This document shows, piece after piece, positions 6,731 through 13,052 of a stretch of DNA of 61,254 bases. The stretch's first letter is position 1. Each line of letters starts with the position of its first letter. The notes beneath the pieces are model-generated. The model searched no databases. It was not told the DNA's origin and saw only the letters and a program-made list of their open reading frames with translations. The stretch is from a virus, in IMG/VR virus record IMGVR_UViG_3300023440_000007, positions 1 through 61,254 of that record. One strand, written 5' to 3'. Position numbers and translations under genes: made by a program.

Positions 6731-7225
6731 TGTTCAATGTCTAATCCCAATGATTACTCATTGCGTACATATTAGCCATAAATTCTCAGACTTGAGGAAA
6801 TATCTTATAGAAGAGTCTAGCACTTGAGCAATTGTATATGGAGTAAACAGTATAGGCTGGAGTCTCAGGTATATAGTCTCAGATCCAAGGATTCAATTCT
6901 CAAGCCTAATCTCAGATCCAAAATTTGTGTGATGGAATTTTTGTATTCTTAGTATGTGGAGTTCAATGAGTAGAGTTCTTGGTGTCAAGATCTCAGATCC
7001 AAAAATTTCATGAGGGGATTTTTGGGTGACCCAGGGTGTGCCAGTGCGCGCAATGCGCGCATAACCCGCCCCCCGTACCACCTATAGGCGCATAGGCCAT
7101 TGCTGCGCCTACAAGCCGCGTACACGCGCACTAGGCATTGTGCAGTACCTAGTACCGCACCAGGCCACAACGCGCACCACGCGCGCTTGTAGGGGCGTTG
7201 TGGCCATACCTAGCAGGCATGGTAC
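6731..7225. other. Gene-free stretch: methyltransferase upstream region and TCTCAGATCCAA repeats
   Basis: AT-rich until 7027, then abruptly GC-rich. It holds three direct copies of TCTCAGATCCAA (6877, 6910, 6991). The last is followed by an imperfect hairpin of CCAAAAAT and ATTTTTGG arms (6999-7026). No ORF with a family resemblance is visible. The portion after 7030 contains no GA or TC dinucleotide. Confidence 0.5.
6877..7026. repeat. TCTCAGATCCAA direct repeats (three copies)
   Basis: Copies at 6877, 6910 and 6991. The second and third continue into AT-rich tails (AAAATTTGTGTGATGGAATT and AAAAATTTCATGAGGGGATT). A related AGATCCAAATTTTATTTGTG lies at 4751. They probably serve as leftward regulatory sites or terminators; the function is not established. 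Confidence 0.45.
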
Positions 7226-7230
7226 AGGCA

Positions 7231-7264
7231 CAACAAAACCCCCGCGCCTACATGGTGCGGGGGC
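7231..7264 (-). terminator. Intrinsic terminator of cassette 1
   Basis: On the minus strand CCCCCGC / GCGGGGG (7263-7257 and 7245-7239) with a loop of about 11 nt, followed by TTTTGTTG. It terminates the leftward transcript of 7362-7793. Confidence 0.75.
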
Positions 7265-7361
7265 TTGGTTTGGGTTTGGCCCGCTTACTTATGCGGGCCG
7301 GTTTGCCTTACCACTAGGCGCGCACGCCACCTAGTGGCAAGGGGCGCGCAGCATGCTAGCG

Positions 7362-7793
7362 TTACTTGTTGTAACGCTTAGCAAGCGCAGCATACACCGC
7401 GCGCGCCGCCGCTATAGTAGCGGCCAAGCTGGGCGCGGGCATACCGGGCTTGCACGCAGGCGCGTGCTTGGCCACCAGTTTAGTGGCCGCAGCAACATGC
7501 TGCGGGGCCACAAACACGGCATGGCCATGCTTGTGGTACCAGCTAAACTGGTGCCGCACGCCTGCGGCACGCCAGGCACCCTGCATAGTGGCCATAGTAG
7601 CACCGCTATGCTGCGCCAACAAACGCCCCTTTAACTGGGCGCCTGCGGCACGGTAAGGGTACCCCGGGCAAGCGCACACAACACAGTGTGCGCCCGCCTT
7701 GGGCGCTTGGGCGCTTGGCACGCCAGGCCAGGCCGCCGCAGCGGCCATAGTGGCGTAAAAAGCGCCAGGCGTGGTAGGTGCCTGCATGGGCAC
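7362..7793 (-). CDS. Cassette 1 protein, no acidic residues
   Basis: 143 aa, Ala-rich, with HCVVCACPGYPYR at about residues 36-48 and a YHKHGHAVFVAPQHV segment. It contains no Asp or Glu at all, because every GAN codon is excluded by the GA/TC-free sequence; Ser is only AGY and Phe only TTT. A GCAAGGGGG ribosome site precedes the ATG, matching the GCAAGGGG of neighbouring cassettes, and a terminator follows. It is therefore very likely a genuine gene although I recognise no family. The predicted protein is strongly basic and could bind nucleic acid (inference). Confidence 0.6.
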   Translation of the reverse strand: MPMQAPTTPGAFYATMAAAAAWPGVPSAQAPKAGAHCVVCACPGYPYRAAGAQLKGRLLAQHSGATMATMQGAWRAAGVRHQFSWYHKHGHAVFVAPQHVAAATKLVAKHAPACKPGMPAPSLAATIAAARAVYAALAKRYNK

Positions 7794-8017
7794 AACCCCC
7801 TTGCCAATTAGTGCGCGCCGCCCCGCACCAGGCCTGGCCGCCCCGCGCGGCCAGTAAGTACACTACCACAACTACGCGCGCGTAGGCGCGCAATGTTTGC
7901 ATACCAGCCATGCAACAAACGCATACCACCTGCGGGTGTAACACACGAAAACGCAATACAACCCACAGTTGCACAACCACAGGTTGTGCGCCACACAACC
8001 AAAACACGTGCATACTT

Positions 8018-8082
8018 GCATAGGTTTGCAAGTATGCAAATGCGTCTCTCACAACTTGCGTATGTGCATAGGTTTGCAAGTA
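8018..8082. repeat. Direct repeat GCATAGGTTTGCAAGTA (two copies)
   Basis: Identical 17-mers at 8018-8034 and 8066-8082, 48 bp apart; ACTTGC/GCAAGT arms let the first copy fold. They lie in the cassette 1 5' UTR. Confidence 0.7.
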
Positions 8083-8122
8083 AGCAAGCGTGCAAGTGGG
8101 CGCAGACGCGCCGTTGACCCGA

Positions 8123-8410
8123 CGCTTGTGTGACCGCTGGATGATTTGGACCTAGTGTGAACACTGGATGACTGAGCGCTTGTGAACTCGCTGGACGGTT
8201 CTCTCTTCTACGCTGAAGATGCCGTGAGTGAAGAGTTCCTCCTCTTCATCATCAAAGAAGATGAAGAGACATGAAGAACTCGTCTTCATCTTCTTTGATG
8301 AAGAACTCACGCACTGGAGTTAGGGTCAAATTTTTTGACAATGAACTTGTGATTCCGCTGGATGATTTGGATCAATATATATGACTAAGAGCTTGTGACT
8401 CTGCTGGATC
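8123..8410. promoter_or_regulatory. GCTGGAT repeat cluster (cassette 1)
   Basis: Copies of the pattern CTTGTGATTCCGCTGGATGA-TTTGGATCAATATATATGA at 8123-8152, 8164-8200, 8346-8382 and 8391-8410. They lie between the terminator of the 8471 gene and the cassette 1 UTR, where a promoter is needed. On the minus strand each copy offers TTGATCC, then ATCCAGC, then CACAAG/CATACT. Confidence 0.5.
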
Positions 8411-8432
8411 ATCTTCTTTGATACTGTACGGC

Positions 8433-8463
8433 AAAAGGGTAGCGGACTGACTGCCCGCTACCC
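8433..8463 (-). terminator. Terminator of the Csx16-like gene
   Basis: GGGTAGCGG (8437-8445) / CCGCTACCC (8454-8462) stem with TTTTGCC on the minus-strand 3' side. Confidence 0.75.
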
Positions 8464-8470
8464 CTGCGGC

Positions 8471-8770
8471 TTAGGAGTCCAGCGCCGTAACCTGGTAAGT
8501 CACAGGCGGCTGAGCGTACTGCCTAACCTGTTCGAGCGTGAGCTCCTTGCCACGCAAGTTGGGCGGCAGGTTAAGCGGAATCTCCGTAACCTTGGTGGCA
8601 AGCGCTGCCAAGTGCAGCGGGAGGACGCCAATAACGTGCTTACCGGCGATCTCCCTGGCAGGATCCGTCACGTGCATAATGCACGCAACGGTGCCCTGGT
8701 CGTCAATAAGCCCCAGCTCCTTAATGTACGAGAGCAGGGCCGGATGGCGTGTAACGATGACCTTTTCCAT
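8471..8770 (-). CDS. Csx16-like protein (CRISPR type III accessory / ring nuclease family)
   Basis: 99 aa. The conserved order of the Csx16 (VVA1548) family is visible: TRHPALLSYIKELGLID at about 7-23, a central H-V, then GKHVIGVLPLHLAALATKV at about 43-61, and PPNLRGKELTLEQVRQYA at about 69-86. Csx16 proteins accompany type III CRISPR systems and have been reported as ring nucleases that degrade cyclic oligoadenylate. A phage copy outside any cas context could dampen type III signalling (inference). It has its own leader, ribosome site and terminator. Family assignment is good; activity is untested. Confidence 0.72.
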   Translation of the reverse strand: MEKVIVTRHPALLSYIKELGLIDDQGTVACIMHVTDPAREIAGKHVIGVLPLHLAALATKVTEIPLNLPPNLRGKELTLEQVRQYAQPPVTYQVTALDS

Positions 8771-8811
8771 CTTTGTTACCCCTTGCTAGTTGCTAGGCGG
8801 TATTGCCTAGT
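8771..8811 (-). promoter_or_regulatory. Conserved leader hairpin and ribosome site
   Basis: Stem CTAGGC (8793-8798)/GCCTAG (8805-8810) with loop AAUACC on the mRNA strand, then ACUAGCAAGGGG ending 8 nt before AUG. Upstream is the shared block CAAACGCAAATCCAAAGTGC (8839-8858). Confidence 0.7.
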
Positions 8812-9083
8812 GTTTGCAGCGTAGTAGGGCAGACTGTCAAACGCAAATCCAAAGTGCATCAGTCGAAAAGAAGATGCATCTGAGGAGGCATCATCAAACA
8901 GGAAGACGTGTCTGAGGAGGCATCATCATCTTTGAAAATGAGATCAGAGAAGCTGACTTGGGTCAAATTTTTTGATAGGACGCTTGTGAAATCGCTGGAT
9001 CAATTCGATTGACTGGGTCAATATATATGACTGAGGACTAGTGTGAGCGCTGGATCATCTTCACGGATGCTGGCGGGCAGCAG
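8811..9083 (-). other. 5' UTR and promoter region of the Csx16-like gene
   Basis: No gene. It holds the CAAACGCAAATC block, GAAGATGCATC/GAGGCATCATC palindromic pieces, and GCTGGAT repeats at 8981-9011 and 9035-9060. Confidence 0.5.
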
Positions 9084-9111
9084 TAAGGGGGCCAGGATCC
9101 TGGCCCCCTTA
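9084..9111 (-). terminator. Palindromic terminator
   Basis: Perfect 28-bp palindrome: TAAGGGGGCCAG / CTGGCCCCCTTA around GATC. No clear U-tract follows on the minus strand, so it may act as a stabilising 3' hairpin. Confidence 0.6.
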
Positions 9112-9116
9112 GTGGC

Positions 9117-9365
9117 TTAAGCCGTAAAGCCGGTTTCGATCCCGCCCCCGTACTTACGGCAAAAAGCCACGATCCGCAGCTGCCGCTTGGGCATAACGGC
9201 AACCGCGCGGTTACCGAAGACCGTGTGGTTGTGGTAGGCCCACACGGCGTCGACGATCTGCTGCGGCTTAAAGCCAAGCAGCAGGCCGCGAACGAACGAT
9301 GACAGCGGCAGGGTAACGCCCTGCCAGCTGATCCAAGTACCATGCCTGGTAATTTCGATCTTCAT
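9117..9365 (-). CDS. Cassette 3 hypothetical protein
   Basis: 82 aa: MKIEITRHGTWISWQGVTLP, a middle WAYHNHTVFGNRAVAVMPKR and a C-terminal CRKYGGGIETGF. Not recognised. The shared leader and ribosome site (GCAAGGGGTAAATGCT before ATG) and the terminator beyond the stop support it as a gene. Confidence 0.7.
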   Translation of the reverse strand: MKIEITRHGTWISWQGVTLPLSSFVRGLLLGFKPQQIVDAVWAYHNHTVFGNRAVAVMPKRQLRIVAFCRKYGGGIETGFTA

Positions 9366-9370
9366 AGCAT

Positions 9371-9408
9371 TTACCCCTTGCTAGTTTTGGGCAGCACCAT
9401 TGCTGCCC
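9371..9408 (-). promoter_or_regulatory. Conserved leader hairpin and ribosome site
   Basis: Stem GGGCAGC (9389-9395)/GCTGCCC (9402-9408), loop AAUGGU on the mRNA; then CUAGCAAGGGG. A second small hairpin, TGCCAgcaTGGCA, lies just upstream (9412-9424). Confidence 0.72.
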
Positions 9409-9735
9409 ATGTTGCCAGCATGGCAGGGTGGATTTTCCATTGCAAATCCTTTATGTATCCGTCAACAAAGAAGACAGCGCCTCAGACGCATCATAAGGAA
9501 GGAAGAAGTTAGAGTTGCATTCATCTTCTATGATGAAGATAACTCGAATAGGAGGCTGAATCATCTTTGAAGATGACATCATGCGAATTGAACAGACTCA
9601 AAATATCTGACTGTGAACTAATGATTCTATTGGATGATTTCGGTCAAATTGTATGAGAGAAGGCTAGTATGACTGCTGGATGATTTGGATCAACACATAT
9701 GAACTAGAGCTTATCCATTCGCTGGATGGTTTCCT
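9409..9735 (-). other. 5' UTR and promoter region of cassette 3
   Basis: No gene. Holds a reverse TTCGAGTTATC box (9538-9548) next to a GATGAAG hairpin, and three GCTGGAT repeats (9616-9645, 9663-9700, 9705-9732). Confidence 0.5.
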
Positions 9736-9764
9736 CAAAAAGTGTTGGGGCCTACCTGGCCCCA
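9736..9764 (-). terminator. Terminator of cassette 4
   Basis: TGGGGCC / GGCCCCA stem (9746-9752, 9758-9764) with a five-A tract at 9737-9741, that is a U-tract on the transcript. Confidence 0.78.
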
Positions 9765-9776
9765 TAGTCAAGCCAA

Positions 9777-10325
9777 CTACTTGTTGGCGTAAATCGGCAA
9801 CTGCACGTTGCCGGGTCGTCTGTATTTGTACTGCGTTACGGCAGCCAGCATCCTGTAGGCGCAAGCCGTAACCTTAAGCGGGTCAGCGGCGGCAAGGCGG
9901 GCCGGTCCAACCAGGGCCTTGGCCAGCTCAATATGCTGCCGCTTAACCCAAATGGCGGCGGTCAAAGCAAGGCCGTCAATGCAAACGGCCACGTCGCCAA
10001 ACGGCTTGGCCCAATCAGGGGCCTGTCGTTCCGGGTTATTGTCTCCCCAAAACAGCGTAAGGCCGTCGTCCACGCTGGCAACATGCTGCAAAGCCGTGCT
10101 GTACAGCTTGCGCATGTCATCGTAGGGCAGGTCAAATGCCCCAAGCGCGTGGTCAATAACCTGCGTGGGCAGGTCGTAGGCATTGCCATACACCCACACA
10201 GGGTACAGGTCTTCCTGGCGGGCAATAATGGCAAAATCGCCAAACACGCCGCCGTAGCCGTCGTCGTCCCCGTTGGGCACGTACGCGGCCAAGTCATCGT
10301 ACAAGCTGGTTGTGTTGTTGGTCAT
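9777..10325 (-). CDS. Cassette 4 hypothetical protein, mRNA without UC
   Basis: 182 aa, acidic at the N-terminus (MTNNTTSLYDDLAAYVPNGDDDGYGG), with VWVYGNAYDLPTQVIDHALG in the middle. No family recognised. The plus strand has no GA dinucleotide anywhere from 9726 to 10383, so the coding strand has no TC: Ser is only AGY, Phe only TTT, Ile never ATC, Leu never CTC. Unlike cassette 1, GA is allowed on the coding strand and Asp is abundant. Confidence 0.75.
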   Translation of the reverse strand: MTNNTTSLYDDLAAYVPNGDDDGYGGVFGDFAIIARQEDLYPVWVYGNAYDLPTQVIDHALGAFDLPYDDMRKLYSTALQHVASVDDGLTLFWGDNNPERQAPDWAKPFGDVAVCIDGLALTAAIWVKRQHIELAKALVGPARLAAADPLKVTACAYRMLAAVTQYKYRRPGNVQLPIYANK

Positions 10326-10330
10326 CGCTA

Positions 10331-10365
10331 AACCCCTTGCTAGTGCTGTGGCCCCATTGCCACAG
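10331..10365 (-). promoter_or_regulatory. Conserved leader hairpin and ribosome site
   Basis: Stem CTGTGGC (10346-10352)/GCCACAG (10359-10365), loop AAUGGG on the mRNA, then CACUAGCAAGGGG upstream of AUG. Confidence 0.72.
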
Positions 10366-10646
10366 TACCCACACTAATAGGGCTGATAATCAAACACAAA
10401 TCTAAAATGCATCTATCCCATTGGAAGATAACACGAAAAGGGCGTTGAATCTTCTTTGAAGAAGATGCCTCTATGCGTACCTCATCATCTTTGATGGGGA
10501 TGCTTATTCACACTTCATCTTCTTTGATGAAGATTTGGCGTCTAGTTTGTCTTGTTATAAGAGGATGAGCTTGTATGACCGCTGGATGATTTGGATCAAT
10601 ATATATGATAGGAAGCTTGTGATTCCGCTGGATGATTTGGATAGCC
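10366..10646 (-). other. 5' UTR and promoter region of cassette 4
   Basis: No gene. Shared CAAACACAAATCTAAAATGC block (10393-10412), GAAGAAGATGC hairpin material, and two GCTGGAT repeats (10568-10605, 10613-10640). Confidence 0.5.
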
Positions 10647-10680
10647 AAAAAGAAGGGGCAGGCTTTGATGCCTACCCCAA
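10647..10680 (-). terminator. Terminator of cassette 5
   Basis: GGGGcAGGC / GCCTaCCCC stem with an A-tract at 10647-10651 (U-tract on the transcript). Confidence 0.72.
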
Positions 10681-10686
10681 ACAAGC

Positions 10687-11109
10687 CTAGATATACGGCC
10701 GACCATCCCCGCCTGGGCCTACCATGCCGTACAGCCCATTAGCGACGAAGGCGCAAGCCTTAGCCAACGACTTTTTGTTAACGGTGGAGCAGAACACCCT
10801 GCTGCCTACCTGGATAGTGCTGGAACACACCCTTACGCCACACAGATCTACATACCGTATGGCAAAACTAAAGTGCGCATGCGGAACTACGGCGAAGTAG
10901 CCCACATTGACCAACACCTTAAACCGCTGTATGACGTTCTCCACCTGCTGATACTCACCATTTACCAAATGCGTACCAGCAGTGAAGCGTTCCAGATCCG
11001 CCAGCTTTAGCCAGCCAACCCGACTGAGGACCTGGCACAAAACCGGCAGTTTGCTGGGATCGTCGCTGTGAGTAACCACGCACAGCGCATACAGGTTACG
11101 ATTTTCCAT
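10687..11109 (-). CDS. Cassette 5 hypothetical protein
   Basis: 140 aa, MENRNLYALCVVTHSDDPSK..., Cys-containing and predicted mixed alpha/beta, with a Gly-rich C-terminus (GMVGPGGDGRPYI). Not recognised. The leader ACUAGCAAGGGG is present. No GCTGGAT repeat lies upstream, unlike most cassettes. Confidence 0.7.
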   Translation of the reverse strand: MENRNLYALCVVTHSDDPSKLPVLCQVLSRVGWLKLADLERFTAGTHLVNGEYQQVENVIQRFKVLVNVGYFAVVPHAHFSFAIRYVDLCGVRVCSSTIQVGSRVFCSTVNKKSLAKACAFVANGLYGMVGPGGDGRPYI

Positions 11110-11119
11110 AGTTTTTTAC

Positions 11120-11150
11120 CCCTTGCTAGTGTTATGGCACCATTGCCATA
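11120..11150 (-). promoter_or_regulatory. Conserved leader hairpin and ribosome site
   Basis: Stem TATGGC (11133-11138)/GCCATA (11145-11150), loop AAUGGU, then CACUAGCAAGGGG. Confidence 0.72.
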
Positions 11151-11222
11151 GTAACAGCCTAGTAGGGCTGAATATCAATAGCAAATCATAAATACTTCAG
11201 TCAATTAAGACTCAAAGGCCGC

Positions 11223-11250
11223 TTCGAGTTATCTTCATCGTAGACGAAGA
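11223..11250. repeat. TTCGAGTTATC box with hairpin
   Basis: TTCGAGTTATC at 11223-11233 followed by a TCTTC..GAAGA hairpin; a member of the nine-copy repeat set. Confidence 0.65.
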
Positions 11251-11293
11251 ACAATACTCTACCGCAATCATCCACGTAGAAGAGACATACAGT

Positions 11294-11327
11294 CAAAAAG
11301 AAGGGGCGAGTTTTGATACTCACCCCA
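11294..11327 (-). terminator. Terminator of cassette 6
   Basis: GGGGcGAGT / ACTCaCCCC with an A-tract at 11295-11299; near-identical in design to the terminator at 10647. Confidence 0.74.
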
Positions 11328-11347
11328 AGTTGCCTAGCAGGGGGAAG

Positions 11348-11458
11348 CTAGTACAGGAACTTGGCGGTAGCGATAATGCCCACGCCGAACACACCGCCAA
11401 GAATCAGAGACCCTATGGCTGCCAGGCCGAGGATAATTGCGGCTTCGAGCTTATGCAT
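11348..11458 (-). CDS. 36-residue membrane peptide
   Basis: MHKLEAAIILGLAAIGSLIL followed by GGVFGVGIIATAKFLY: one long hydrophobic helix with a charged N-terminus. The ATG (11458-11456) lies inside the last codons of the upstream gene, giving an 8-nt overlap (ATGCATAA) and hence translational coupling. A terminator follows directly. Small single-helix phage peptides can act as lysis, exclusion or toxin-like factors, but nothing here selects among these. Confidence 0.65.
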   Translation of the reverse strand: MHKLEAAIILGLAAIGSLILGGVFGVGIIATAKFLY

Positions 11459-11828
11459 GGTTTAACGCCTCCTTAGCGCGCTTGATGGTATCGCCGTACA
11501 GGGAGGCCAGCGCATTGTACAGCAGGAGCGACATGGCATAGTGCGGTTCCATGCCGATGCTGTGCGCTTGGCTGTGGACAGCCGCTGGCCACGAGCTGCT
11601 AAGCAGGTCGTCGACGCGCTGCACATCCCTGGGGTGAATGAACACAACCTTGCCTTCGTACAAGGCCGTGGTGCTGTCGAGCTCGTGGTCCCACACAGGC
11701 CCAAGGATTACACGGTGGGTGCATCCCGCAGCCTTGAGGTCGTCCACGGTTGCCTGCCCATCAGCCGCCAGGCGGTATGCCCGATAGACGGGCTGGGCAA
11801 GCTTCAGCATATCCTGAATGTCTTGCAT
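11451..11828 (-). CDS. Cassette 6 hypothetical protein
   Basis: 125 aa, MQDIQDMLKLAQPVYRAYRL, with a HRVILGPVWDHE segment and a helical C-terminus. Not recognised. The only cassette that is bicistronic, with the 36-aa membrane peptide coupled to its stop. Confidence 0.72.
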   Translation of the reverse strand: MQDIQDMLKLAQPVYRAYRLAADGQATVDDLKAAGCTHRVILGPVWDHELDSTTALYEGKVVFIHPRDVQRVDDLLSSSWPAAVHSQAHSIGMEPHYAMSLLLYNALASLYGDTIKRAKEALNHA

Positions 11829-11837
11829 TGCTTAATC

Positions 11838-11869
11838 CCCTTTGCTAGTTGCATGGCTTGCTTGCCATG
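11838..11869 (-). promoter_or_regulatory. Conserved leader hairpin and ribosome site
   Basis: Stem CATGGC (11852-11857)/GCCATG (11864-11869), loop AAGCAA on the mRNA (the loop differs from AAUGGU), then ACUAGCAAAGGGG. Confidence 0.68.
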
Positions 11870-11963
11870 TTGCCAGCATGGCAAAGGTGATTATCAAACG
11901 CAAATCTAAAGTGCGTCAGTCGCAGCGGAAGAGAAACCCTCGTGGCTGGTCGTCTTTGATGAG

Positions 11964-11974
11964 GATAACTCGAA
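11964..11974. repeat. TTCGAGTTATC box (reverse orientation)
   Basis: GATAACTCGAA followed by TAGCGGGTTGAATCATCTTT, an extension shared with the copy at 12822. Confidence 0.6.
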
Positions 11975-12039
11975 TAGCGGGTTGAATCATCTTTGAAGAG
12001 AAGCTGCGAGGCGGCATCGTCTTCTTGGATACCTCGAAA

Positions 12040-12070
12040 CAAAAAGAACCCCGGCCTACCTGGCCGGGGA
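12040..12070 (-). terminator. Terminator of cassette 7
   Basis: CCCCGGCC (12049-12056)/GGCCGGGG (12062-12069), loop TACCT, A-tract on the plus 5' side and TTTT on the 3' side, so it could act in both directions. Confidence 0.78.
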
Positions 12071-12080
12071 TTTTGCTTGG

Positions 12081-12545
12081 CTACGTGCCAAGACGCCAGC
12101 CCAACAGCGCGCCGTAGACGGCGGCGGCAAGCTGGGCCGACGGAACCGTACCCTGCAGCGCACCAGCCAAGGACTGGGCGGCGCTGCGGTCCTGCTTGCG
12201 CGGGAACACGGCGCAGTAGTACATCAGTTCGTTAACCGCCGGGCCGTAGTCCTGCTCGAAGTTGGGCAGCAGGTTTTCCATTTCCCGCATGGCCAACACA
12301 AAGTCGTCTTTGTTGTTGGCCATAAAGCCGCGCAGGTTTGCCCAAGTATCCTGCACGCTTCCCGTGCTGCACTCAGCAAGCGCAGCAACAAAAGCGGCCA
12401 GGTCATCCGGCAACGGCTTAGCGGAAAACACCCAAACCGGGACCGGACCAACCTGCTGCATCAACTTAGGCCAGCCCGGCCAATCAGGGTGCATGTTGTC
12501 GTTACGCACCCTAAGGATTTCGCTGTAGTACTGGTAAGCATCCAT
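12081..12545 (-). CDS. Cassette 7 hypothetical protein
   Basis: 154 aa, MDAYQYYSEILRVRNDNMHP start, a PVPVWVFSAKPLPDDLAAFV middle and an Ala-rich C-terminus (LAAAVYGALLGWRLGT) that could lie along a membrane or pack as a helix. Not recognised. Confidence 0.72.
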   Translation of the reverse strand: MDAYQYYSEILRVRNDNMHPDWPGWPKLMQQVGPVPVWVFSAKPLPDDLAAFVAALAECSTGSVQDTWANLRGFMANNKDDFVLAMREMENLLPNFEQDYGPAVNELMYYCAVFPRKQDRSAAQSLAGALQGTVPSAQLAAAVYGALLGWRLGT

Positions 12546-12552
12546 TGGTTAA

Positions 12553-12585
12553 TCCCCTTGCTAGTTGCTAAGCACCATTGCTTAG
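12553..12585 (-). promoter_or_regulatory. Conserved leader hairpin and ribosome site
   Basis: Stem CTAAGC (12568-12573)/GCTTAG (12580-12585), loop AAUGGU, then ACUAGCAAGGGG. Confidence 0.72.
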
Positions 12586-12999
12586 TGTGCCCATGCTAGT
12601 AAGGGGGACTTTCAAAGGCAAATCCAAAGTGCATCAGTCAGGCCGGACTCAAAACAGCTCTGCTGGCTCATCTTTTGCGAGTCACAGCGCCATTCGAGTT
12701 ATCATCATCTATGATGAGGAACAGTACTCTGCTGCAATCATCAGTCCTGATTCATTAGCCTATTCGAGTTATCTTCATCGTAGACGAAGACAAGTGAGTG
12801 CAAATCTTCTTCGCTGAAGAGGATAACTCGAATAGCGGTTTGAATCATCTTTGATGAGGCAATCATCTTCATGATGATGAAATGCCTGGCAAGCTCATCT
12901 TATATGAGATAGAGCTTATGAATCCGCTGGATGATTTGGTCCTAGCGTGTGAACTAGAGCTTATGGATTTGCTGGATCAATTGGATAGACATATACCGT
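12586..12999 (-). other. 5' UTR and promoter region of cassette 7
   Basis: No gene. Contains TTCGAGTTATC boxes at 12693 and 12763 (forward) and 12822 (reverse), each beside a GATGA/GAAGA hairpin, the AAAGGCAAATCCAAAGTGC block, and GCTGGAT repeats at 12912-12942 and 12956-12986. Confidence 0.5.
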
Positions 13000-13032
13000 C
13001 AAAAAGATGGGCGGGGCATTGAGCCCCGCCCG
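13000..13032 (-). terminator. Terminator of cassette 8
   Basis: Perfect 9-bp GGGCGGGGC (13009-13017)/GCCCCGCCC (13023-13031) with a five-A tract before it. Confidence 0.8.
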
Positions 13033-13052
13033 ATGGCCGCCTGGCAAGGGGT

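Larger units (their letters stand above)
7030..8104. other. GA/TC-depleted DNA (zero in 7030-7946)
   Basis: Base-by-base reading finds no GA and no TC dinucleotide between 7030 and 7946 (917 bp). In the further 158 bp to 8104 there is only one GA (7947) and one TCTCTC run (8045-8050). With roughly 60% GC, about 100 GA-plus-TC occurrences would be expected in 917 bp. The stretch covers a 5' UTR, a whole CDS, its terminator and about 200 bp beyond, so no single element type explains it. Confidence 0.9.
7794..8432 (-). other. Long 5' region of cassette 1
   Basis: About 640 bp upstream of the cassette 1 start. It includes a hairpin-forming direct repeat GCATAGGTTTGCAAGTA at 8018-8034 and 8066-8082, four copies of the GCTGGAT repeat (8123-8200 and 8346-8410), and a GAAGATGAAG-rich palindromic block at 8225-8310. 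Other open frames here are composition artefacts. Confidence 0.5.

Noticed and set aside
7140-7656. Rightward open frames in the GC-rich stretch
   Set aside because: They lie opposite the supported leftward gene, have no ribosome site and read as repeats of Arg/His/Ala caused by composition.
7606-8164. Two long overlapping open frames (157 and 118 codons) in the GC-rich stretch
   Set aside because: They overlap the supported cassette 1 gene and its UTR, lack a ribosome site, and have Cys/Val/Arg-biased low-complexity products expected from the unusual dinucleotide composition.
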